Counted from the stretch's first letter, positions 1-10,029 are shown. The stretch is 64,000 nt of DNA from Mycolicibacterium moriokaense (GCF_010726085.1 NZ_AP022560.1:3162001-3226000), one strand, 5' to 3'. The notes: a model not told the origin generated them from the letters alone. Numbers and translations are program-made.

Positions 1-333
1 TTCGACCCGTCGAAGTACGGCATGGCCGACAGCTACGACGAGCAGGGCAACTACATCTTCCCCGAGGGCTTCGATCCCGAGACCAACGAATGGCTCGAGG
101 GCTTCGAGAAGCAGCGCGAGGAGTGGGAGTCGCGCTACGCCGAGGCGGAGCGCAGGCACAAGATGCACACCGCGCAGATGGAGAAGTTCGCCGCAGCCGA
201 AGCGGCCGAGGCCGCGAAGCCGGCGTCGGCCAACGGTTCGTCGCGCTCCGAGGAGGAGCCCGCGGCGGGTGGTTCGCTGGCCAGCGACGCCCAACTGGCG
301 GCGCTGCGGGAGAAGCTCGCAGGGAACGCCTGA
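1..333 (+). CDS. rpsA: 30S ribosomal protein S1, C-terminal fragment
   Basis: The open frame enters at base 1 and ends at a TGA at 331-333, leaving about 110 codons. The visible part is the variable C-terminal tail after the last S1 repeat: an acidic, Glu/Ala-rich helical segment, a low-complexity Ala/Ser/Glu linker, and a conserved mycobacterial-type end reading LREKLAGNA. S1 binds mRNA on the small ribosomal subunit. The identification rests on this tail and on the neighbouring coaE, which follows rpsA in the M. tuberculosis order as I recall it. The 5' part lies outside the window, so RNA-binding repeats cannot be checked. Confidence 0.9.
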   Translation, partial: FDPSKYGMADSYDEQGNYIFPEGFDPETNEWLEGFEKQREEWESRYAEAERRHKMHTAQMEKFAAAEAAEAAKPASANGSSRSEEEPAAGGSLASDAQLAALREKLAGNA

Positions 334-340
334 TCCTTCA

Positions 341-391
341 GAACACAACGTGCGCCCCGGCTCGATAGAGCTGGGGCGTTCGTTGTTTTCG
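341..391 (+). terminator. Rho-independent-type terminator after rpsA
   Basis: A 9-bp GC-rich stem, GCCCCGGCT (354-362) against AGCTGGGGC (369-377) with one G-T pair and a 6-nt loop, is extended by AACG/CGTT flanks and followed by the T-rich run CGTTGTTTTC. It lies directly between rpsA and coaE and probably ends the rpsA transcript. Confidence 0.7.
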
Positions 392-411
392 GGTACTGAC
401 AAACTGGTGCG

Positions 412-1635
412 GTGCTGCGTATAGGCCTGTCCGGCGGTATCGGCGCCGGAAAATCGACGGTGTCCGCGACGTTCAGTGAGCTCGGCGGGATCGTCGTCGA
501 CGGTGATGTCATCGCCCGGGAGGTTGTCGAACCGGGGACCGAGGGGTTGGCCAAGCTCGTCGACGCATTCGGGCACGACATCCTGCACGACAGCGGGCCG
601 ATGGCCGGAGCGCTGAACCGGCCCGCGCTGGCGGCCATCGCCTTCAGCGACGAGGAGAAACGACAGCTGCTGAACGGCATCGTGCATCCGCTGGTCGCGC
701 ACCGCCGGTCGGAACTGATCGCCGCCGCGGCCGAGGACGCCGTGATCGTTGAGGACATTCCGTTGCTTGTCGAGTCTGGGATGGCTCCCATGTTCCCCTT
801 GGTCGTGATCGTCCACGCCGACGAGGACGTCAGGGTGAAGCGGCTGATCGAGCATCGCGGCTTCACCGAGGAGGATGCCAGGGCCCGGATCGCGGCGCAG
901 GCCACCGAGGAGCAGCGCCGCGCCGTGGCCGACGTGTGGCTGGACAACTCGGGCAGCACAGCCGACCTCATCGGCAAGGCCAGGGAGCTATGGCATCAGC
1001 GCATCCTGCCGTTCGCCCACAACCTGGACCACGGGCAGCCCGCGCACACCGAGCCGGTGCTCGTGCCCAGCGACCCGTCGTGGCCCGACCAGGCGCGCCG
1101 GATCACCGCCCGGCTCAACACCGCGTGCGGTCACCGCGCCGTGCGCATCGACCACATCGGGTCCACGGCGGTTCCCGGGGTGGACGCCAAGGACGTGATC
1201 GACATGCAGGTGACGGTCGCCTCGCTCGAGGTGGCCGACGAGCTGTCCGAGGCACTGGTCAACGCGGGCTACGTGCACACGCCAATCACCGCGGATGTGG
1301 GTAAGCCCGATGCCCGCAGCACCGTCGCCGCGTTCGATCACACCAACGATGAAGCGTTGTGGCACAAGCGACTGCACTGCTCAGCCGACCCCGGTCGGCC
1401 GACCCATGTCCATCTTCGGGTCGACGGATGGCCGGGACAGCAGTTCGCGCTGCTGTTCGTCGACTGGTTGCGGGCCAACCCGTCGGCGCAGGCCGACTAC
1501 GTCGCGCTGAAACGGCGGGTGGCGGCGCAGGGGCACGTCAACACCGGGGCGTACGCCGATGCCAAGGAGCCGTGGTTCCTCGACGCCTACCGGCGGGCGT
1601 GGGAGTGGGCGGACACCACCGGGTGGCGGCCCTAG
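412..1635 (+). CDS. coaE: Dephospho-CoA kinase fused to a GrpB/UPF0157 domain
   Basis: CoaE catalyses the last step of coenzyme A synthesis, ATP-dependent phosphorylation of the 3'-hydroxyl of dephospho-CoA. The start is GTG at 412, giving 407 aa. The Walker A motif GGIGAGKST is at residues 8-16. The kinase domain runs to about residue 200 and contains the substrate-site segment DGDVIAREVVEPG. From about 215 to 400 there is a second domain of the GrpB/UPF0157 family, with the HIGSTAVPG signature near 248-256. Stand-alone bacterial CoaE enzymes are about 200 aa. The two-domain form is the usual mycobacterial arrangement, and the role of the GrpB part is not settled. The position right after rpsA is as in M. 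tuberculosis. Confidence 0.95.
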   Translation: MLRIGLSGGIGAGKSTVSATFSELGGIVVDGDVIAREVVEPGTEGLAKLVDAFGHDILHDSGPMAGALNRPALAAIAFSDEEKRQLLNGIVHPLVAHRRSELIAAAAEDAVIVEDIPLLVESGMAPMFPLVVIVHADEDVRVKRLIEHRGFTEEDARARIAAQATEEQRRAVADVWLDNSGSTADLIGKARELWHQRILPFAHNLDHGQPAHTEPVLVPSDPSWPDQARRITARLNTACGHRAVRIDHIGSTAVPGVDAKDVIDMQVTVASLEVADELSEALVNAGYVHTPITADVGKPDARSTVAAFDHTNDEALWHKRLHCSADPGRPTHVHLRVDGWPGQQFALLFVDWLRANPSAQADYVALKRRVAAQGHVNTGAYADAKEPWFLDAYRRAWEWADTTGWRP

Positions 1636-1638
1636 AGA

Positions 1639-2208
1639 TTAGGCGGCCGGTTGCGTCGCCGCCGCTTCGGAAGCCGCGGTGGACGGTTCGGCAGGTGCGG
1701 AGTCGGGTGCCGGAGCAACCGGATTCGGGATGTTCAGCGGGGCGCCGCATTGCAGGGTGCCGTACAGCGGATCGTCCTTGACGCGGAACAACCGCGGCGC
1801 GATGAACTGGTCGGCCTGAGCGACGATCTGATCGTCGACCAGGATCTCGCAATGCAGGTTCGATCCGTAGGGCCACCCGATGGACAGCTCCATCCCCGCC
1901 AGCTTGGGATCGTCGAGAACGGTGTTCACCTCGAAGGTCTGGCCGGGCAGCATCGTCGGCGTCGCGCTGTTGACGTTGTGATCGTCCTGCTTGTAGGCAA
2001 CCACCGCGTCACGCGACGTGCCGTCGGCCCGCGCGCGGTAGATCACGTTGTGCAGCACCTGCGGGGGATCCTCGGAGGCGGCGGGGGTCGGCGGCACCTC
2101 GGTTTCGCTGCCGGGCTGCGCGAGTGCGGACGCTGGCGACCACAGTGAGCCCGCGCCGACGGCGGCGACGGCGGCGAGAGCAAGCCACCGGCGCTTGGTA
2201 GAACTCAT
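1639..2208 (-). CDS. Putative secreted protein, function unknown
   Basis: I do not recognise a family. From ATG at 2208 the protein is 189 aa. It opens with a basic, then hydrophobic segment (MSSTKRRWLALAAVAAVGAG) ending in ASALAQ, a good Sec signal peptide with an AxA cleavage site. The mature part has two cysteines (LHCEIL and LQCGAP) that could pair outside the cell, and the last 25 residues are Pro/Ala/Ser rich and probably disordered. The frame stays open upstream to about 2316, but those residues would precede the signal peptide, so 2208 is preferred. It converges on coaE with 3 nt between the stops. Confidence 0.7.
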   Translation of the reverse strand: MSSTKRRWLALAAVAAVGAGSLWSPASALAQPGSETEVPPTPAASEDPPQVLHNVIYRARADGTSRDAVVAYKQDDHNVNSATPTMLPGQTFEVNTVLDDPKLAGMELSIGWPYGSNLHCEILVDDQIVAQADQFIAPRLFRVKDDPLYGTLQCGAPLNIPNPVAPAPDSAPAEPSTAASEAAATQPAA

Positions 2209-2305
2209 GAGAGCCGACTTTACCGGCTTTGCCCACGTCAGAACGACGGAGTCGTCGTCAGCATGAGTAGTCATCACCTGGTCATCGATCAAGATCGAGC
2301 AGGCG

Positions 2306-2815
2306 TTACGTCGCATCCCGCCAGGTCAGAACCACACCGTGACCGGCGAGCCAACGGTCGAGGTCGTAGTCGTGCCGGGACAGTCCCTCGATGGTCGATA
2401 CGGCGGTCTGAACTGCGTGTTCACCGGTTTCGGGGCTGAGCAACCGGTGCCGGACGGCGGTTAGCAGCTCGTCGACGTCGGCCAGCTCGACCCCGATCCC
2501 GTTGCGCACCACCAGGTCGAGGTAGTGATCCTCTGACTGCCACACCGTTTCGCCGGGTGTGTACCGGCCGACGTCGAGGTAGAAGTCCTGGTCGCGTTCA
2601 TGGCCGGGGTTGAAGTGGAACACGGTGACCCGCAGGCTCAGCTCGGGCAGCAGCCACGACTCCAGGTAATGGAACTGAGCCCGGCCGGGCGCTGGCCGGG
2701 CCATGTACAGACCCCACGGCTGGACGGTGTAGACGTCCACGGCCCGCACAATGCCCTTCGGATCGGTATTGGTGCGGGCCAGCAGGTCGAATGTCTCGTG
2801 CTTGGGCGGATGAAT
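2306..2815 (-). CDS. DUF402 family protein (Rv1632c-like)
   Basis: DUF402 proteins are small barrel-like proteins, some of which act as nucleoside di/triphosphate phosphatases. The role in mycobacteria is unknown. The conserved core includes WLLPELSLRVTVFHFNPGHE and DFYLDVGRYTPGE. The first conventional start is GTG at 2749 (147 aa). The frame continues upstream for 22 codons reading HPPKHETFDLLARTNTDPKG, which looks coding and family-like, back to ATT at 2813-2815. The sequence TAGGCT (2822-2827, minus strand) is a -10 box whose last T is exactly 7 nt from that ATT, as in leaderless mycobacterial genes. I therefore place the start at 2815, with 2749 as the fallback. It is divergent from uvrB. 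Confidence 0.75.
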   Translation of the reverse strand: MHPPKHETFDLLARTNTDPKGIVRAVDVYTVQPWGLYMARPAPGRAQFHYLESWLLPELSLRVTVFHFNPGHERDQDFYLDVGRYTPGETVWQSEDHYLDLVVRNGIGVELADVDELLTAVRHRLLSPETGEHAVQTAVSTIEGLSRHDYDLDRWLAGHGVVLTWRDAT

Positions 2816-2821
2816 GAGGAC

Positions 2822-2827
2822 AGCCTA
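2822..2827 (-). promoter_or_regulatory. -10 box of the DUF402 gene
   Basis: On the minus strand this reads TAGGCT, matching TANNNT. Transcription would begin at the A of the ATT codon at 2815, giving a leaderless transcript with a non-canonical start. Confidence 0.5.
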
Positions 2828-2853
2828 CGTCGCTCGGGGCTGTGGAACAGAAC

Positions 2854-2876
2854 ATGTCGGTGCGGGGTTCTACCCT
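2854..2876 (+). promoter_or_regulatory. DNA-damage (PafBC/RecA-NDp type) promoter of uvrB
   Basis: ATGTCGGTG at 2854-2862, eight bases, then TACCCT at 2871-2876. This matches the published LexA-independent mycobacterial consensus tTGTCRGTG-N8-TANNNT in all but the first base. The expected start site, 7 nt past the -10, is the A of the uvrB ATG at 2884, so the uvrB mRNA would be leaderless. Confidence 0.75.
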
Positions 2877-2883
2877 GGTGAAT

Positions 2884-5034
<2,151 letters not shown>

Positions 5035-6096
5035 TCAGCCGCGCAGGTGGCTGTCGAAGAAGCGGCTTGCGGCGTCGGCGATCTCGCGGTGCAGGGCCGT
5101 CCGGTCGACACCCGGTGCGTCGATGCAGGCTTCGGGGAACTCGTCGCGACCGATCTGGTTGCACTCGTTGGTGAAGATCTCGTGGTCGACGTCGCCGGGC
5201 AGGATGTTCAGCTCAGATCCGGGAACGTTCTGCGCCGCGAATTCGGCGTTCTCGTCCGGCGGCGTCTGGGTGTCGCGGGCGCCGACGATGAGATAGGTCG
5301 GCAACTTCAGTTCGTGCAGCCCGGCCTTGTCCATCCCGAACGCCTGGATGATCCCCGGCGCCATGGCGAAGACCGCCTTGATCCGCGGATCCGCGACGTC
5401 GAGCGCGGGAGCGGCGTCGAGCGGTAGTTGATCGCGTAGATGTTGGGGCACCGCCCGGTTGTTCTTCCATCCGCGCTGGAAGTCCAGATACTTCTCGGCG
5501 TTGACCCGGGCTCCGCCGATCCACAGCGAGGTGAACCCGCCTTGCGAATGTCCGGATACCCCGATTCGATCCTCGTCGATCAACGTCCCCCAAAAGGCGT
5601 CGCCGACAAGGAAATTCGCGGTGAGCGTCAGGTCCTTAGGTCGCTGCCACAGCTTGTTGGCGAGGTAGACGATCGACGAGTCATAGGTGTTCGCGCGGTA
5701 GTGGTTCAGCGCGGCGACGATGTAGCCGCGGCTGGCCAGTTCCTGTGCGAACCACGCATACATCAACCCGTTGCTGCCCCGCCCGTGCGAGAACAGGATC
5801 AACGGGTGACGTTCGTTGTCCGCGGGCGCCAGGTCGGGATATACCGTCACATCGGTGTAGAACGGCATCGGGAACGGCTCGGCGTCGGCCGGAGCGGCCT
5901 CGGCGGGATAGAAGACGTTCAAAGCCAGATGGCGTTCTGTCCCCTCCGTGCCGCGGTCGACGAACTCGACCTGTCGGATGCCGACGGTGCCGGTGGAATC
6001 CGGGGCGACGGGATCGGGCTCAGTTCGGGCGTCGCCGTTCTGACTGCAGCCGGCCATCAGGACAGCGACGAGAACGCATGCCAAAGCTCGCAACAT
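5035..6096 (-). CDS. Alpha/beta-hydrolase lipoprotein (PAF-acetylhydrolase/chlorophyllase-like)
   Basis: From ATG 6096 the protein is 353 aa. It starts with a short hydrophobic segment ending in the lipobox LMAGC (Cys about 16), so it is probably an anchored envelope lipoprotein. The hydrolase fold shows an oxyanion-type HGRGSN, the nucleophile elbow GHSQGG, a likely acid in VGARDTQTPP, and a likely catalytic His in DVDHEIFTNEC. The family hydrolyses esters and amides of lipids or small molecules, but the substrate cannot be told. A TAGGTT -10 box (6104-6109, minus strand) sits 8 nt before the start, and the start codon lies inside a 14-bp palindrome. It is divergent from the MFS pump. Confidence 0.8.
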   Translation of the reverse strand: MLRALACVLVAVLMAGCSQNGDARTEPDPVAPDSTGTVGIRQVEFVDRGTEGTERHLALNVFYPAEAAPADAEPFPMPFYTDVTVYPDLAPADNERHPLILFSHGRGSNGLMYAWFAQELASRGYIVAALNHYRANTYDSSIVYLANKLWQRPKDLTLTANFLVGDAFWGTLIDEDRIGVSGHSQGGFTSLWIGGARVNAEKYLDFQRGWKNNRAVPQHLRDQLPLDAAPALDVADPRIKAVFAMAPGIIQAFGMDKAGLHELKLPTYLIVGARDTQTPPDENAEFAAQNVPGSELNILPGDVDHEIFTNECNQIGRDEFPEACIDAPGVDRTALHREIADAASRFFDSHLRG

Positions 6097-6109
6097 ATGT
6101 TGCAACCTA
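6090..6109 (-). promoter_or_regulatory. Palindrome over the hydrolase start plus its -10 box
   Basis: GCAACATATGTTGC (6090-6103) is a perfect 14-bp palindrome covering the predicted transcription start and the ATG. TAGGTT (minus strand, 6104-6109) is the -10 box. A repressor bound here would block initiation. No cognate regulator is adjacent. Confidence 0.45.
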
Positions 6110-6157
6110 GCGTCAACCAGGGACTTTCGCGGTCCGGAGACCGCGTGTTGGAATAAC

Positions 6158-6188
6158 TTGACCTCAACCGCGGTTGAGCTCTTAGCGT
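6158..6188 (+). promoter_or_regulatory. MFS pump promoter with an embedded 16-bp palindrome
   Basis: TTGACC (6158-6163) and TAGCGT (6183-6188) can serve as -35 and -10 boxes, 19 bp apart. Between them lies CTCAACCGCGGTTGAG (6163-6178), a perfect 16-bp palindrome of the kind bound by TetR- or MarR-type repressors of efflux genes. Confidence 0.5.
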
Positions 6189-7593
6189 GAGCGGCGTGAC
6201 CGTATCCGCAACGAAAGCCGCCGGCGGCTGGCGTGAATTGTTGGGCCCGAAGTACCTCGGAGCCTCGACAGTGTTGGCCGGTGGTGTTGCGTTGTACGCC
6301 ACCAATGAGTTCCTCACCATCAGCCTGCTTCCGAGCACGGTCGCCGAGATCGGCGGCCAACGCCTCTACGTGTGGGTCACCACGGTGTACCTGGTGGCAT
6401 CGGTGGTGGCGGCGACGACTGTGAGTGCCCTGCTCGCACGGGTCGGGCCTCGCTGGGCGTACCTGTCCGGGCTCGGCGTGTTCGGGCTCGGCAGCCTGTT
6501 CTGCGCCCTGGCGCCGACGATGGAACTGCTGTTGGTCGGCCGCGTGGTGCAGGGCGCGGCGGGCGGGCTGCTCGCGGGGCTCGGCTACGCGGTCATCAAT
6601 TCCACTCTGCCGCAGTCGTTGTGGACCAAAGCGTCGGCCCTTGTCTCGGCGATGTGGGGCGTCGGCACCCTACTCGGCCCCGCGGCAGGGGGTCTGTTCG
6701 CCCAATACGGTTCGTGGCGTTGGGCATTCGGTGTGCTGGTCGTGCTGGCCGTAGCCATCGCCGTGCTGGTGCCGTTCGCGTTGCCCGCCCGCACCGATGC
6801 CCCGGCGGTGCGTGACCGGATACCGGTGTGGTCGCTGCTGCTGCTCGGCGCGGCGGCGCTGGCGATCAGCATCGCGGGTGTCCCTCGCAACATGCTCTGG
6901 ACCGTTGCCCTGGTCGGGGTGGGCGCGGGGCTGGTCGCGGTGTTTTTGATCGTCGACCGCCGTGTGAGCGCAGCGGTGCTGCCGCCCACGGCTTTTCGGC
7001 CCGGCCCGCTCAAGTGGATCTACCTCACCCTTGGCATGCTGATGGCCGCCACGATGGTCGACCTTTACGTGCCGTTCTTCGGCCAGCGGCTCGCGCATCT
7101 GGCGCCGGTGGCGGCGGGGTTTCTCGGGGTGGCTTTGGCTGTCGGCTGGACGCTGAGCGAGATCGTGAGCGCATCGGTGACCAGGACGAAGGTCGTCGTG
7201 CGCATCGTCGCGGTGGCGCCGCTGGTGATGGCTGCCGGGTTGGCGCTGGCGGCGGTCACTCAGGTCGAGGACGCGCCGGGCTTGGTGATCGCGGTCTGGG
7301 TGGTCGCGCTGGCGCTCACGGGCACCGGGGTCGGCATGGCGTGGCCGCATCTGTCGGCGTGGGCGATGGGCTGCGTCGACGATGTGAGCGAGGGCGGCCG
7401 CGCGGCGGCGGCCATCAACACCGTGCAGCTGATCTTTGGAGCGTTCGGGGCCGGACTGGCGGGCATCGTGGTCAATGCCACCGACCGCGGGGATGCAACG
7501 GCGGCGCGCTGGATGTTCGTGACGTTCGCGGTCCTGGCTGTCGTCGGCCTCGTGGCGTCTACGAGAAGTGGTAGTCGCGCGGCCAATTCTTAG
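6187..7593 (+). CDS. MFS drug-efflux transporter (Rv1634-like)
   Basis: A proton-driven inner-membrane exporter of the major facilitator superfamily, about 468 aa with roughly 14 hydrophobic segments. Family features include the early motif TNEFLTISLLPSTVAEIG and a motif A-like GRVVQGAAGGLLAGLGYAV region. M. tuberculosis has the orthologous gene right after uvrB, annotated as a drug-efflux protein; substrates cannot be read from sequence. The start may be GTG 6187 or GTG 6196. The second lies 8 nt after the TAGCGT box and would be leaderless. A palindrome inside the promoter suggests repression relieved by a ligand. Confidence 0.88.
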   Translation: MSGVTVSATKAAGGWRELLGPKYLGASTVLAGGVALYATNEFLTISLLPSTVAEIGGQRLYVWVTTVYLVASVVAATTVSALLARVGPRWAYLSGLGVFGLGSLFCALAPTMELLLVGRVVQGAAGGLLAGLGYAVINSTLPQSLWTKASALVSAMWGVGTLLGPAAGGLFAQYGSWRWAFGVLVVLAVAIAVLVPFALPARTDAPAVRDRIPVWSLLLLGAAALAISIAGVPRNMLWTVALVGVGAGLVAVFLIVDRRVSAAVLPPTAFRPGPLKWIYLTLGMLMAATMVDLYVPFFGQRLAHLAPVAAGFLGVALAVGWTLSEIVSASVTRTKVVVRIVAVAPLVMAAGLALAAVTQVEDAPGLVIAVWVVALALTGTGVGMAWPHLSAWAMGCVDDVSEGGRAAAAINTVQLIFGAFGAGLAGIVVNATDRGDATAARWMFVTFAVLAVVGLVASTRSGSRAANS

Positions 7594-7611
7594 TGCGCCA
7601 GCGCCCGGCGG

Positions 7612-8328
7612 TCACAGCACGGGCAGCAGGTGTCGCAGAATGCTCGCCGACGTCGCCGACGCCTGTTCGACGAATTCGGTGAAGTCGAACAACGCATTGC
7701 CACCGGCGAGGTCGGATAGCGCGCGGATGACGAGCCAGGGGAGACCGAACGCCTCGCAGACCTGTGCGACGGAGCCGCCTTCCTTTTCGATGGCCCGGCC
7801 GCCGTGTTCGGCGAGCAGCCGCTGCCGTGTGCTGTCGCAGTTCAGGTACTGGTCACCGGTAAGGACTGTGCCGTAGACGATTTGGCCCGGTAGCGGGAAC
7901 CCGGCGAGTCGTTCCTTGACCCGGGCGAGCAGTTCCGGATCAACCGGGTAGCCGAGCCGGTCGGACGGGTTGATGATCGGTGCGTGGCCCGGCTGGTAGG
8001 TTCGGACCTGTTGGTTCTCCAGCACACCGGCGTCGTGCTGGACGATCTGGTCCGCCACGACCACGTCGCCGATCGACAGCGCGGGATCGAGACCACCCGC
8101 CACGCCGGAGAAAACGATTGTGCTGCAACCGAATCGGTCGGCCAGCAGCGTGCTGACGATCGCGGCGTTGACCTTGCCCATGCCGGACCCGGCGAGCACG
8201 ACGTCGTGACCGTCGAGCACCCCGGTGACGAATCGCGTGTGGGCCACCGCTTCGGAGTGCGTCTCAGTCAGGGCGCTCTGGAGGGCGGCAAGCTCCTGCG
8301 GGATGGCGCAGATGAGTCCGATGGTCAC
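7612..8328 (-). CDS. 5'-methylthioadenosine/S-adenosylhomocysteine nucleosidase family protein
   Basis: These enzymes cleave MTA or SAH to adenine and the thioribosyl sugar, recycling the by-products of polyamine synthesis and methylation. From GTG 8328 the protein is 238 aa, the family's usual length. The N-terminus [14 protein letters not shown], the glycine-rich [10 protein letters not shown] and [19 protein letters not shown] stretches, and the C-terminal [10 protein letters not shown], which carries the catalytic Asp, are all characteristic. The extra open frame upstream of 8328 has no family resemblance. It converges on the MFS gene. Other nucleoside phosphorylase-like activities are possible. 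Confidence 0.85.
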   Translation of the reverse strand: MTIGLICAIPQELAALQSALTETHSEAVAHTRFVTGVLDGHDVVLAGSGMGKVNAAIVSTLLADRFGCSTIVFSGVAGGLDPALSIGDVVVADQIVQHDAGVLENQQVRTYQPGHAPIINPSDRLGYPVDPELLARVKERLAGFPLPGQIVYGTVLTGDQYLNCDSTRQRLLAEHGGRAIEKEGGSVAQVCEAFGLPWLVIRALSDLAGGNALFDFTEFVEQASATSASILRHLLPVL

Positions 8329-8423
8329 AGTGCATTCTGGCCTAAGTCGAGCGGTCGGTGTTCGCCTCACGACGATCAGAACGGTGGGCCGGCCGATCGC
8401 ACCGTGGCAGGGTCGGTTCCGCT

Positions 8424-8494
8424 GCGGGTGTGGCCGAGTGGCTAGGCACCGGCCTGCAAAGCCGTTTACGCGGGTTCGAATCCCGCCACTCGCT
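8424..8494 (+). tRNA. tRNA-Cys (anticodon GCA)
   Basis: A 71-nt cloverleaf without encoded CCA. Acceptor stem GCGGGTG (8424-8430) pairs with CACTCGC (8487-8493), with one G-T. The anticodon loop is CTGCAAA with GCA at 8456-8458. The T arm is GCGGG-TTCGAAT-CCCGC (8470-8486), and the discriminator is T8494. No integrase or duplicated 3' end is seen nearby. Confidence 0.95.
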
Positions 8495-9051
8495 CGTAGC
8501 GTCTGAACGACGCTTGACCGCGATTGGCTGTCATACGGGCTATATCTGCTGCTAGATGCGGCGTAGGTGCGGTGATCCGGAGCTTGCTCAGCGCGGCGAA
8601 GCTGGCCGAGGTCATCCCAGTGCGTAGCGCTGACTTATTGCCGTGGCATGTTCAAGATCGTTACGTCTGGAGTCGCGGGATTGGCGGTCGCGTCTGCAGC
8701 CGCCGGGTCCGCTCGCCTGCTCTTGCGGATTCCGTTGGATATTCGAGGAACTTGGCCGCGCGAGTGTCCGCATATGGACGCCGCGATGGACTCGATGGAA
8801 TCGCGGCCTGCCGCAGATCGGAGCGGACAGCGCGACCGTGGCGTGGGCGTGGAACGGTCAATGAAGGTAAATCCTCGCCGCAACCGGCAACCTGTGCCCC
8901 AAGTTCCACGCCCAAACACTGACGGCCGGGTAACCGTGCGCTGGCAAGGCTAATGTTCTTGCTGTTCAAGGACTGCTTCCGTAATTCTGGCGCGGTAGCT
9001 GCTGACGCGGGCGTAAGCTGCGCCCACCATTGCCGTATTCAGGAGATTCAC
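8495..9051. other. Gene-poor stretch after tRNA-Cys with a possible degraded secreted ORF
   Basis: No convincing gene. A frame from ATG 8648 to 8953 begins with a signal-peptide-like segment (MFKIVTSGVAGLAVASAAA) but then becomes Arg/Pro rich and unlike a mature secreted protein. Pieces of plausible protein sequence appear in the other two frames further on. It may be a frameshifted remnant or simply non-coding sequence. Confidence 0.3.
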
Positions 9052-9258
9052 ATGTGGCGTGTGTCGCGCTCGATGATGGTCGTCGGGGGTTTGGTGGTAG
9101 CTATCGCTGTTGGCTTGGCGCCAACGGCTAGTGCGCAGACACCGTTTAAGAACTGCACGCAGGCGAAGGCGTCGGGTTACTGCGATATCCCGTCGAGTAG
9201 CCCGTACTACGGGCCGTGGCTCGACCGGGATCAGGATGGCCTCGCCTGCGAGTGCTGA
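9052..9258 (+). CDS. Small secreted protein with an excalibur calcium-binding domain
   Basis: A 68-aa protein from ATG 9052, with a good Shine-Dalgarno (AGGAG at 9041-9045). The first 28 residues form a signal peptide ending TASA-Q. The mature 40 residues are one excalibur domain: FKNCTQAKASGYCDIP followed by the calcium-loop signature DRDQDGLACEC, an EF-hand-like DxDxDG loop closed by cysteines. Such domains occur in extracellular actinobacterial and Bacillus proteins, alone or fused to nucleases; here it stands alone. The role is unknown, probably binding Ca2+ in the envelope. Confidence 0.85.
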   Translation: MWRVSRSMMVVGGLVVAIAVGLAPTASAQTPFKNCTQAKASGYCDIPSSSPYYGPWLDRDQDGLACEC

Positions 9259-9370
9259 TCGGCGTAGCAGTCGGCGAAGCGTTGCTGACGTTCGTTGACG
9301 GCGCTCAGCATCTGTCGGTTCGGCGTCCATGCGTCACCGCACTCGCCGTCATCTCGCGCCCGGCGCTGCC

Positions 9371-9376
9371 TAGTAT
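9371..9376 (+). promoter_or_regulatory. -10 box of the SRPBCC gene
   Basis: TAGTAT ends 7 nt before the ATG at 9383, so the transcript is probably leaderless. Confidence 0.55.
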
Positions 9377-9382
9377 CTCTGG

Positions 9383-9814
9383 ATGGCCAAGCTGGAGTTG
9401 ACTCGCGAGTTGTCGCTGAGTCCCGACGAGGCGTGGCAGCACGCGTCGAACCTGTCCGACCTCGGGGACTGGCTGCAGATGCACGAGGGCTGGCGGGGCG
9501 TCGTGCCGTCGGAACTGGCGGTGGGCACGACGATCGTCGGCGTCGCAGGTGCGAAAGGCATGCGTAATCGCGTCAAGTGGACCGTGCGTGAATTCGACCC
9601 GCCGAAGCTGCTCGCGATCACCGGAGACGGCGTCGGCGGCACCAAGTACGCGTTGAAGATGACGGTCGCGCCGACCGAGTCGGGCTGTGCTTTCACCGTC
9701 AAGATCGACCTCGGGGGCAGGCCGCTGTTCGGGCCGATCGGGGCGGTGGCCGCACGCGCGGTGAAGGGCGACATCGAGCGCTCGATCGAGCGCTTCGAGT
9801 CGCTGTACAGCTGA
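9383..9814 (+). CDS. SRPBCC (START-like) family protein, Rv0910/Rv1546-like
   Basis: A 143-aa single-domain protein with the helix-grip fold of the SRPBCC/polyketide-cyclase superfamily, which encloses a hydrophobic ligand cavity. Close similarity in layout to M. tuberculosis Rv0910 is visible: MAKLELTRELSLSPDEAW at the start, GMRNRVKWTV, DPPKLLAITGDGVGGTK and GGRPLFGPIG. Rv0910 is described as the toxin of a Rv0909-Rv0910 toxin-antitoxin pair. No small DNA-binding antitoxin gene adjoins this copy, so it is more safely called an orphan SRPBCC protein. The start at 9383 is supported by the leaderless -10 box. Confidence 0.82.
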   Translation: MAKLELTRELSLSPDEAWQHASNLSDLGDWLQMHEGWRGVVPSELAVGTTIVGVAGAKGMRNRVKWTVREFDPPKLLAITGDGVGGTKYALKMTVAPTESGCAFTVKIDLGGRPLFGPIGAVAARAVKGDIERSIERFESLYS

Positions 9815-10029
9815 GCTTTCACCCCTTGGCGAGTCTTTGCGACCATCGTAGTATTGACGCGAACGAAAATGATATATCGCCAATTCGTCTGCGGCAGAGG
9901 CGTGTTCATTGCCCGGTCCGCCCTGTTTGCTGAAACTCCCACGCCTGTGGCGACGGAATATTTATTACGCGACGGGGTTAAGATTATGTCGGGTCGGAAC
10001 TGAAATTGATGCGGTAGTTGAGGTTGATC

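Noticed and set aside
2840..2860. A LexA/SOS box upstream of uvrB (GGAACAGAACATG)
   Set aside because: It does not match the mycobacterial TCGAAC-N4-GTTCGA pattern; the PafBC-type element explains damage control better.
2842..2883. Upstream ATG of uvrB at 2842
   Set aside because: It precedes the TACCCT -10 box and damage element, so it would not be on the transcript; the added residues are not family-like.
8424..8494. tRNA-Cys as an integrated-element attachment site
   Set aside because: No integrase, no second copy of the tRNA 3' end and no phage genes in the following 5 kb.
8648..8953. A 101-codon frame with a signal-peptide-like start
   Set aside because: The rest is Arg/Pro rich with no mature-domain character, and coding-like fragments switch frame. 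Kept only as a low-confidence remnant.
9836..9990. AT-richer patch as a horizontally acquired island edge
   Set aside because: It is short, lies directly before a small secreted gene, and is adequately explained as a promoter region. No repeat or integrase is present.
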